A stretch of DNA of 64,000 bases, taken from assembly GCA_035771175.1 (NCBI GenBank), contig CM069610.1, positions 21,728,501-21,792,500 of the forward strand, written 5' to 3'. The notes beneath the pieces were generated by a model that saw only the letters and a program-made list of their open reading frames with translations, did not search any database and had not been told where the DNA came from. Numbering within the stretch: the stretch's first letter is position 1; every line of letters starts with the position of its first letter. The translations under genes were made by a program, and so were the position numbers. Shown here in pieces: positions 44,801 through 55,300 of this stretch. This DNA comes from Paratinospora sagittata. Taxonomy: Eukaryota > Streptophyta > Magnoliopsida > Ranunculales > Menispermaceae.

Positions 44801-45370
44801 AGTATGTTATTACAATGGCTTAAATTTGTGATTATGAAACTCATGTTCATGATGATGATTCAATTCTTTTGTTGATTTACATCTTTAATACTTGATATGA
44901 ACATAACTTGTTACAGGGGCTTACTTTTTACATTGCTAAAAAGTGTCAATGGTTAAACACTGAAAATTCTTATCAAACAGTTAGAAAAACACACATAAAA
45001 ACGGATAAGATAGAATAAGTAAAAGACACAAGTACACAGTCAAGTTAAAAAAGACACAAAAAAGATAAAAAAAATCAATTTTAAGTTATTATGATTGTTA
45101 AGCTCTGCATTAGTAAGAATTTTTTTTTAAAAAAATTAATAAAGCTCTAAATCATAAATATGTAATTATAAAATTTATGACTTTGAGACTAATACTAGGG
45201 TTTGGTTTGGGTCAGGTTATTCAATTTTTTATAGGTTGAACCCGTGAGCCAACCCAAACCGATCGGGTTTGGTATTTTAAAATCCAACCCAACCCAAACT
45301 ACCTATTTAACCCAACCCAAACCAACCCAAAAGGTTCGGTTCGGTCCGTTCGGGTTGATGAACACCCCTA
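41894..45370. mobile_element. hAT-type non-autonomous element (TAGGGGTGT ends), middle level
   Basis: The ends are TAGGGGTGTACAT and ATGAACACCCCTA (inverted). The 8-bp TSD GCGACTCC is perfect (41886-41893 and 45371-45378). Both ends have rows of 'caacccaaccc/gggttggg' words, the known composition of this hAT MITE group. Without the nested LTR it is about 0.83 kb. Confidence 0.88.
42069..44713 (-). mobile_element. Ty3/gypsy solo LTR, innermost level, perfect TSD
   Basis: 2,645 bp. On the minus strand it starts TGTAACGCCCGTACC and ends GTGGGTCGTGACA. It is flanked by CTAAT on both sides (42064-42068 and 44714-44718). The plus-strand fragment at 8765-9775 belongs to the same family. The frames on both strands here have no recognisable similarity. 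Confidence 0.88.
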
Positions 45371-46786
45371 GCGACTCCTTTGCCCTTCTCTTGGGCACTA
45401 GATGAATATGGAAGACGTGAAAAAAAAATGGAATGAGCTAAAAGCCCCAGTGAAATGATATTGCACACTACCATCATATACTCATCAATAATTTAAAACA
45501 ATACATGAAATAATAAATCACATGATGAATATGCAACAATGCAAGAATAAAAGTTTATACAAGTCAAAATATTATTTAATTCCAAAATAAAGTCATACCT
45601 ATGGAAAAGTCACTTCTTCAACCCACGTAGTTCAATTCCCGACACTACGCTTATACCAAGATTATTGACCTTAAGGCATAATGACTTGGCATAATAAAAC
45701 TCATGCCTACTATACCCTAGAACTACTCTATAGTCTTATGTGGAAAATATAATCATCAAGGTCACGGCCATAACTTAGGAACGTTCCCACACCTCAACTC
45801 ATGGTTATCGATCCTTATGATTAAATCAATGAATCTCTTTCCTTGTTCCATTCAAACCCCTTTTTTAAACATGCAATATTTCAAGCATAAAAACAATGAT
45901 ATCTAATACCCATGTAATTCATAAAACCAAAACAATGCATAAATCAATGCACACATGCATATAATTCATAAACATGAAAGACAAATTTATTTATTTATGA
46001 TGATATATACACGATGGGAGGATGGAACCATACTCACCTTCAACTCTTAATTGTGCCCCAACCACCTTTCCGTAGCCTCTGCAATTAATTTCTAACCATT
46101 ATTCAATTCCTAAATACAAATATTATATTTTAGAATTATAAAATCATAAAACCAATGCTTAAACTAAAAACCCCCAAATCTAGACTTATTTATTTATTCT
46201 AATTTGTTATTTTATTTTATTTTATTTTACATCCTATGGTGTTTTCCACCATGAAAAGCATCAATTTAATCTAGGATCCTCAAATTTTGACACTTTTCAA
46301 TTTACCATGAAACCCTTGGTTAGATTACATTAAAAGTACATAACTTGATAAACTACTTTATTCCACCATTAGGAATCTAGATAAATTATATCCAGATCTA
46401 GAGCAAGCAAAGGGAATATTAAAACCCTTGCTTCCAAGGATCCAAACCAGATCTTCACCCAAATTATTCCTAAAACATGAGAAAAAAAGAGAAAAAAGCA
46501 AAAGTCTTACCTTAGATCTTAAATCCACTCTTTAGACGCGTTTGAGAACCCTCTTTGACGCGTTCCCAATGCTTCCTCAGTTTCTTTTGGGGGCTCTATG
46601 GTTTTTGGGAATGTTGAATAGGTTAAAATAATCAAAAGTAGTTTTTTATACTAAAAATACCTAAACATTGTTAAAATAGGGTTTTTATGAGTAACTGTAG
46701 CAGTGTGCTACTGTAACCTTTTTGTGTGTTTGTGGGCCCCACATACATTAATGTATTATTTTGTTTTTTTGGGTTGTTACATTACC

Positions 46787-47091
46787 GACCTGCCAGAATG
46801 GCAGAATCAACTTTATAGCAACGATGTGACGTCAACTAGGCATATTGAGCTCACTAACTAAGTTACTATTCGACGGATAAGGATAATGCAAGATTCATTG
46901 CGACAAATTCAGATTTTTACAATAAAATTATGGCGACATGCCAGCTAGGTTGAAGACCCTAACTACTATAAATACCCCCTCACTCCTCATTAATGAGGTA
47001 AGCAATTAATTACCCAGTCAATGTGATTAATACTTAAAAGGGCTCAGAACTGACTTAAGCATCGGAGGGTCTTTGGCCGACATCACACTGG
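46787..47091 (+). mobile_element. Gypsy LTR-like fragment with TATA box
   Basis: It contains ACTATAAATACCCC (about 46967-46980) and 'gacttaagcatcggagggtctttggccgacatcaca' (about 47051-47087, quoted in parts: 'taagcatcggagg' and 'tggccgaca'), a layout typical of Tat/Ogre-type LTRs, where the sequence after the TATA box leads to a CG-rich block. It is cut by the copia LTR at 47092. Confidence 0.5.
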
Positions 47092-48700
47092 TGTTGGCTT
47101 AGATAAGTGTCCAAGAGGGGGGGGGGGTAAATTGGACAAATTTGCAGGCTACACCTTTCAGATAAAATTAATTGCATAAATAAAGTGTAGCAAAAATAAA
47201 CAAATGAACATAGTAGATTTAGAGTGGTTTGACCCTCATCTATGTCCACTACCTAACTTCCTCAGCTACGATTTGTCAAACTCCACTATTGACACCTATT
47301 TACAGGTGAGGATCAAACCTTTACACTTTTCCCAACTTCACGGGTGCGAGAACAACCCTCTCAAATGAGCTTAACCAAGCTCTTCCGCAGTGACACATCG
47401 TCACTTTACAATAAGAGTTATAGGTTTATAGATTTGATTCACTTACTAAGAATCAATATGAAAAGCACAACTTACAGAGCGTATTAAACCTCACTTAGAA
47501 ACTGTTCAACGATAAAATGAAATTTTGGCTCGGCTGAAGAATGAGGTTGCTCCTTTTGGCCTATTTGGATTTTTAGATGAATATGAAATCACGAGCAGTA
47601 AATCCAAAAGCCTTTTTTTAGTTCAGATAAATGACCAAAAGATTTTGATTTATTTCAAAGACAAAGACGACTAAACTTCAAATAGTTTTAGCACACAAAT
47701 TGTATTGTATGTTTCAACGACTTTAAATTGCAAATATATATAAGTGAGTTTCAGGATTTTAATCTCTCAAAAACCTTAATTGCGTCGTTTAAAATTCTAA
47801 TGCAATGGATAGGTTCTTTCACCAAAATGGAGTTAACAAAGACGTTGAGAACTTTTAGCAAAACTGTATTTACGCGAAAATAACAAAGTCTCAGAAAAAT
47901 GACAGTTTGCATAGATGAGACAACTTTTTCTAACAGTTAGCACGAGTGTCCTGTTGCTCTAAGAGCGTCCTGAAATGTTGAAACCCAGAAGGTTTAATTT
48001 AACATGAGCGTCCTATTGCAACAATAACGTCCTGAAAGGTAGTCATCCCGAGAGATGAATTCTGATTAGGGATTTTTAGGAGGGCGCTACTGAGCATGAG
48101 CGTCCTACTAGACTATGCTCCAGGACTTCCCAAAAATCTTGAGCGTCTTACAACAATAGGAGCGTCCTGCAGTGTAGGCATGATTTTACGTGAACTAGTT
48201 ACTGCTTGAGCATTCTGCTCGACACTTGACAAAATTTCAACTATTTTTCTATTTTGAAATTTGATGAATTAAATCGATCTTGATGCACTTCGGATCAAAT
48301 CAAATGAACAAAAATCATTAGGAATTTGAAATTCATTTGAAACTATTTGAATTGATCAATCAAATTCATTTTCATCAAGATTTAAACACTTTGAAATTTA
48401 TGAAATTTCATTTCAAAAACTGCTAAGAGTAAGATGAAGTTGTTGAATAAATCTAGGTGAGATTCTACAAGCCTAAATATAATCTAAACAAATTAAAACA
48501 ATTACAATATCTTTTGATGCTTGAGAATTGTTCACTACTTAATCTTCATCTTGACTTGACAAATCAACACAAAGGTTCTTTGCATTTAGCTTATACATCT
48601 TCATCAATAATTGATATAATATAGAATGTGATTTGTAATTATCAAAACATTTCTCGTATGAGTCATAAGGGTTCTTAGTTTAACCACCGTTGTTCCTTAC
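47092..48700 (-). mobile_element. Ty1/copia LTR, copy 5 of 5, inverted
   Basis: The minus-strand 3' end is 'ccccctcttggacac...gccaaca' (47092-47125), as in copies 2 and 3. It includes a motif array with 'gagcgtcct' words (47940-48220) and a 5' part with 'ttttgataattacaaatcac' (near 48630-48650), matching the family's 'ttttgatga.tacaaac'. The 5' terminus near 48700 was not pinned and no TSD was found. It lies about 400 bp upstream of the gankyrin start codon. Confidence 0.65.
47940..48220 (-). repeat. Array of AGGACGCTC/GAGCGTCCT motifs in copia LTR copy 5
   Basis: About ten 'gagcgtcct', 'aggacgct' and 'agagcgtcct' words at about 25-35-bp spacing, the same motif as in copies 2-4 but more tightly packed. 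Confidence 0.75.
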
Positions 48701-49110
48701 AATAATCTATTATTTTTCTTTCTTCCCTTTTCAAGTCAAAGGTCTCGAGCAGGCAGGTTAACGCCTAAGTGATTTTTAGCTCAGCATCTCCCCTCCATCT
48801 CATCATAATTGGCCAAATCTTGTAACAACAATAATAAAAGGTATTCAATATATTTATAACACCTTTTGTATGTTTCTTTATTTATTTTCACAAATGGCGT
48901 CTTATGTTTCGAGAGAAAGTTCTCTTTTTCTTCTCATTTTTATTTTTGACAGCCACGACTTTACTTCCCTGCGATTTGAAGTTGAGGTAGTAGTGGAAAC
49001 AACAGAATCGTAATCTCCAAATGCGCCCTTGCTTCCGAACGTAAAACCCTAACTAAAAGAAACAAAAACCCTCTCATAATTTCCGAATAAACTGTATACA
49101 ATCTGTAGCC
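48701..49110 (+). promoter_or_regulatory. Promoter/5' UTR region of the gankyrin gene
   Basis: This 400-bp stretch lies between the copia LTR and the ATG. It has an AT-rich segment with 'atatatttataacacc' (about 48847-48862, a possible TATA region), a CT-rich run (48920-48945) and a telo-box close to the start codon. The transcription start cannot be fixed from sequence. Confidence 0.45.
49044..49052 (+). promoter_or_regulatory. Telo-box upstream of the gankyrin gene
   Basis: AAACCCTAA lies 59 bp upstream of the ATG. It is probably in or near the 5' UTR, as is common for plant housekeeping genes. Confidence 0.5.
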
Positions 49111-49302
49111 ATGGCGATGGAACTCGATGATTCAAAGCCAGAAGCTCAACTCAAGGACGACGATCTCTTCAAAGCAGCCGAGAATGGCGATTCTTCGATC
49201 ATCAAAACCCTCAGCGAAGAACAGTTCCAGAGAGCCCTCTCGCTGCGAAACGAAGACGGCCGCTCTCTTCTTCACGTCGCTGCCTCTTCAGGCCACGTTG
49301 AG
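49111..49302 (+). CDS. PSMD10: Gankyrin exon 1
   Basis: Encodes residues 1-64, ending GHVE in phase 0. The donor is GAG|GTCGTA. Reading on past the donor meets a stop at 49381, so the unspliced 90-codon frame is not the product. Confidence 0.92.
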
Positions 49303-52300
49303 GTCGTAATCCAAAACTCCTTATATCCTATTGTTTTGGTTTTTCGCCGATTCCTGTGTCAAATGCGGAGAGATTTGTATTAGGTTTATAGTGTTTTTGA
49401 ATTTGTTTCAAGGAGCAACCAGTGATAAAAACGGATGTAATGGTGCGTATGAATTAGTCGCAAAACGATTTGTTTAATTTAAATGTAAGGTGAGGTGGCC
49501 ATAAGGACCAGCGTAAAGAGCGAATTCCTTAAGATGGATAAAATGCAGCTCTTTTAACTTGGGGTTGGTGTGGTGGCCAAGAACCCTGAATTAGGAATTC
49601 TGTTCGAATCTTACCACAAGTGGGCCACTCCTTATAGAGTTTCTGTTATGTGAGCGTAGGAAAGTTTACACACATTTTGAGAGACTAGTTGAGGGCTTCT
49701 ATATACCCTTGAATAAGAGAAAAAGAAAATAACAAAGATAAGTCAGGCCAAGCTATTGTTTCTTTCATAGTGACTATTTCACACTTTTGCTCCTTCTTGG
49801 ACTTGAGCATTAGATGTGGGACTGAAAGTGCTCAGGTCACGTAGTTGGCTGACATTGACTACAGTAAATGAATATCAAAGTAATCCATTTCCAAGATGTA
49901 AGGAGACAATTACATGCTAGGGATGAACAAAGATTATATTTTTTGGGATTTTTTTTTGTACTGCTCTTATTAAGTTTTTAGAAGTAGGATTTAGTCATTT
50001 ATTGTTCATTTGTCACTCTTAATCCTTTAAATTGAGATTAGCACTAGGTCACTCAAAAAAAGATTTATGAAATGTAAAAAGGTGGTTTTGGTGTCTTTAT
50101 ATGATCATCAAGGCTCTTAATATGGAAAAAAAAATCAACCATCCAGGCGATGATGTGGTGGTAACTATGATCAACTCTAAACTTGGAAGTCCTAGGATCA
50201 AGTTTCACCCCCACGTACTAGGGAGAAGGCCTAATGTCAAGCACAAAACTTAGATAGCCACTGGGGTGTCTACCGCTCGAGCCACCAAGGGGCCCAAGGG
50301 ATTAGTTGGGCGAACCTTGGATACCCTCGATTCTCAACAAAAAAAAAAAAACAAAAGTGAAGAAGTAAGTACTTGATATGGAATTTCTTGGGGAACTAAT
50401 AACAAATTTTCCCATATTTATTGTGGTATTAACCATGCGCCAAAATTTTGAAATTTCCATTACCAAAACACATTTAATCAATTAAATAAATCAATTATGA
50501 GAGTGCAAAAAGACAATCTAGCGTCTCTATATATATATATATATATAAACCCTTGCCTTTTGTATTTGCCCCCTCTTTTTTCATTCAACAAAGACTTGAC
50601 TACATCCAAGTAGATGGATTGTTCTCATATATGAAAGAAAAATGAAGATCATATGCCCAAAACAAATTTAGCTGAAAAGGGCCTCCCAAAAAATGAAAGA
50701 TATGAATAAAAGACATAAATGATAAGAAATTGTACCATTCTTTTGAAGATAATGAAGGGAGTAAGAAGTTTCATGAATCACACGCTTGAATGAAATAAGG
50801 TGCAATAGTACATAAAAAAGATTAAATACTAGTAGATCATACTTTTTAGCTTGTATATCCATTTTGATTAAAGAGTTTAAGAAAAAAAGAAAAAGCTAGT
50901 ACATGTCATTAGTCAGATACATTTTGTTTAAGAAAGACCTAATGAAGAGTAAAAAGATCAAGTAGTACTGTAGTAGTAATACATACGTATAAGATATGTT
51001 CAAGTAGCAACATTGTTTCCTTTTTTATATTTAATTCAAGGGTATTTGGGCCTCTTAGAGCATCCAACCAGTCCCTTAAGAGGTGTGTGAAGCTCCCTAT
51101 TCTCACTCATTAGAAACTCTATGGGAAGTGTGGCTTGCTTGGGGTGAGATTCGAATTATGAATTCCTATTTTTTGAGGTGGGTTCTTGGTCATCATTCCA
51201 ATCCCAAGTTGCTTGCAAATTCTGCTTTTACGCTAGTAATGAGCTTGTTGCTTGAGTAGCAAACACATCAAGCAAGGTTCGAAACTTCGATTTCGCCCTA
51301 CACTTCGACCTTTAAAAATCGAAATTAATTCGGGAAAGTTCGAGAAGTCTTGGAGAATTATTATAAATATTCGCAAACTTAGAGAAGTTTAAAGACTAAT
51401 ATAAATAAACACTTTTAATACATAAAAATACCAATAAGTGACCTAACAAAATCAATCTTGTTAAGTTGATTGATGAATTTGAAATGGTGGCTTTTGATCT
51501 TAATTCCTTTTCTTTTTTTTGATATTTAATTTTGTGGTGACTTGTTTCTCAACCATATACTTTACTAGTTTTAATTTCATCATGCTTAATTTATTAGTTT
51601 ATTATTTAAATGTATTTTTTTTTAATCTTGTTTTATAAGAGTTAACTAAAAGAAGATAGCTTTGGGAACTTTTTTAATTTATTTTTAAGTTTTTATCTTA
51701 TTTCAACTTTATTTATTTATTTATTTTGCTCCTTTTCTTCTCTTTTTGGTAAAGAATATCCCATAAACTACATAATTTGTTAGCTTGTTAAATTATTTTT
51801 TAAAATTTATATTGCTACGTTAGTTGATGAAGTTGAAAATAATACATAATTATTGATATTTTTTTGTTTTCTATTGATGAAATAACATTTTTTTACTTCT
51901 CTATTGAATTTCATCGAATTTTGTTGAATTTTATCGAATTTTGTAGAATTTTTTGTCGAATTTTTGCATTTTTTAATTGAAAATATAAATTTTATCTTAG
52001 TTTATCAAATTTTTTGAATTTTATCGAATTTTTTGAATTTTATCGAATTATTTCGGCGAATTTTTGTATTTTTTATTTTACATTCACTTCGCACTTCGAT
52101 GGTTAAAAAAAAGGAAATAATTCGTGTAAGTTCGCCGAATTTCGCCGAATTTCGGGGAATTTTTGAACCATGACATCAAGGGAAAATAGGAAAGAAAGGA
52201 AAAGGGAAAAGTAAAGGATCGAAACAAAACAACAACAGGAAGAATAAAGGAGAAGGAAAAAAGCATCGACAAACAACAGTGGGAAAATTAGTAAGGTAAA

Positions 52301-55300
52301 AGAGAAGCAATGAGCTTGTTGCTTGAGTAGTAGCACAAGTAGAGTTCTAGTACAACTACAACACTAGGAAGGAATAAATAAAAGAAAGGGAAAGAAGTAG
52401 AATCAGACAACAAAACAAGGAGAAAAAAGAAATAAAATAAAGAATTGGGAGCTACTTGAGAGAAAGTGAAAAGCACCAAGTTGTGGAGAAACTCCTCAAT
52501 TAGCTTCCAATGTTTCTTCTCTTTTCTCTATTTCATTTTTCAAGGTACTGCACATCTTATACACAAATCAGAATAGTGATGCTTTGATGACGATTGAAAC
52601 CCAATACTATATAAAACCTAAAGGACAACCACCCAAGCACATTTTTGAGTAGGGTGCTTTACTTGGACAGTTGGACCTGTATTATAATAATGAGGTTGCA
52701 CTTTGAGGCATGCTTGGGCTTGCCGTAATACTATTGATATTTTGCAAGCCTTAAAAATGAACAAAAGGACAAGAAAGGATCTCCCCTAATTGGCATTTCA
52801 TGTGTAAAGTTGATGTAGAATCTCAAGATCACCTCGTACTTCATTGCCAATGGCCCAATACTTGAAGTTGTTGATAGGTTGCTGTCTGAAGTTGGTTGAT
52901 TCGCATGGTGCAAGGGGATCCATGATGAACAATTTATTTTAGGAGTTGGGTCAGGCTGGAAAAAAGTTTGAAAGGCAGTTTTAGCGTTATTGTGGAATGT
53001 TTGTCAAGAAAGAAATATGAGGATCAGAGGATGTTCGATGTTCACTGTTCAATAATTAACTCTATCTGGGAAGTTGTGAGATTCAGTGCATTTCCTTGTT
53101 TGAGGTATGAGTCAATAGGGTAATTTAGCACATTAAAAAACAAGATATACATATGTATGTATTTATGTACGTATGTAGGTATGATTCACGAATGATGTAA
53201 CACTGATTAGATCACCACTTTAGTTTTGTTACAATGTGCACATTATGCAACTTATGTGTAATTTTATTGTCTAGTTTTTTATTTTTTCTTAAACTGTTTA
53301 GTAGAAAAATGGATGCATATAAAACGTATAATTTACCAATGTTTTAAATTTTATTTAATTTATAATAAATCTTATGAATTTTGTGCTTTCATTGACTCTA
53401 TGAGTTTATACATCAACAATTCTTTTTTATTATCTCAAAACTCCAAAGTATATGTAATATATGTATGTAGATGCATAGTTCTTAAAATCCATTTAGGCTT
53501 ACGCCTTGAGGCCCGCCTTGCCTCGAGGCTATTGAAAATTGCCTTAAGACTCAAGCCTCAATGGTACCCTCTTGAGGATTGTACCTCATTTATATCAAGC
53601 TTGTGCCTTGAGATTACGTGTCAAGGTTATGTGAGGTGAGGCTTAATCCTCAATATATGTGACCAAAAGGCTCAACCCAACCCCTTTTTGGCTTTTTTTA
53701 CTTACATTTTTTTTTCCTGAAACACTTATATTGATACTAGGACAAACACACTAGTTCTTTTTTTTAAGTTGTAATATTAATTATTTAGAAGAGATCCAAG
53801 TTTTAAACTCCAAGCCTAAACTTTAAGCCTTTTTTTCTTTTTACACTTTCCAATTTTTCAGAAACACTTTGACTGATATTCATATGAATAGGCTAGTTCC
53901 TTTTTCTTTCTTAAAATTCTAATGTCAATTATTAGGAAAGATCAAAGTTTTGAAACTCGCCTAAACTTCTCGTTGACTACATATAGATTACCTACTCAAC
54001 TTCTAATGACAATTGTTTCTATAAGTTTATTGTAAGGACCATCATCAAATATAATTATATATATATAAAAAAAAAAACTAGAAACTTAAAAAGGTTTCTA
54101 GAAAATGTGAAAATTAGGATGTGGTAAAACTAAAACCTTCTAGCATTGGATTCTATTTGTTAAGTTTCTACTAGTTTCTTGTTTTGACATTTATAAATGT
54201 AAGAAAATCTCGACTTTTAACATGTGCTCACTAAGTTTTTAATAGTGTTTAAATTAATTAAAGGAATTGATATATCAATTTGTATCTTGAATGCTTGACG
54301 TTGTTATGTAATAAGGTAAACATACACAGAAATAGCTCAAGTTTGTATGTATTTCATGTTTCACTAGTTATTAATGATATTTGAATTTTTAGAATTAATG
54401 AAAACATTTTTATGTAATTTTTTTAAAAAAATTTGAAGCTTATGCCCCATATTGCCTTGAGGCTTACACCTCACCTCACAAAGAGAATTGCTTTGCTTAC
54501 GCCTCACGAGTTTTAAAAGCTTGTGTAGATGTGATGTAGAATATTTTTAAGTTTGAGGTTCACAGTTCAAGAATTGACTCTATTTAGGAAGTCGTGAGGT
54601 TCAATGCGTCTTCTTGGTTGACGTAGGAAAATGAGTTTCAAGATTCATCAATCAGATTGATTGATGGATTGGTCTTTTCTCTTTTAGCCCTCTTTTCTTC
54701 TTCTTATCTTTCTTGTTTGCAGTCTTCCTTGACATCTTCTCTTCTTCTGGAACATTCTCTTCCCTCCTTTTTTCATTGTTTCCCTTTCCCTATCTTTTGT
54801 CTTTGGGGAGCTCTTGAGATGCAAGTCAAGTACTATTACAGTAGAACCAATGTTTCATTTTTCCTACTTGAGTAAAAAAATATATTAATAGGATAATTTA
54901 GCACATTAAAAAATAAGAAATTCATATATATGATGTATCAGTGATTCAACGAATGATGTAACATTGATTAGATCCTCACTCTAGTTTTGTTACAATGTAC
55001 ATATTATGCGACTTATGTTATTCACTTGTTTCTATATAGTTTTTGATTATTTCTTAATTTTTTCAGTAAAAAATGGATACATATAATAAAATGTATAATT
55101 TACCAGTGTTTTAAATTTTAGTTAATATATTGTAAATTTTATGAATTTTGTGGCTTGTTCAATTCTATTACTTTATAAATCAACAATTTTTTTTTATTAT
55201 CTCAAAATTATATGTAAAACATTTCTATGCATGTGGTATAGATTCAAATGTAAAATATGATATAGTTCTATACCTAATTTTTTTTTTATCATACTATGTA

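Larger units (their letters stand above)
41518..46781 (-). mobile_element. Ty3/gypsy solo LTR, outermost of a three-level nest
   Basis: On the minus strand it starts TGTAACAACCC (from 46781) and ends GGGGGTCGTCACA (to 41518). The flanks are GTACC (41513-41517) and TTACC (46782-46786), a TSD with one change. Removing the hAT element inside leaves about 1.78 kb, a usual LTR size here. It has no coding region. Confidence 0.75.
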
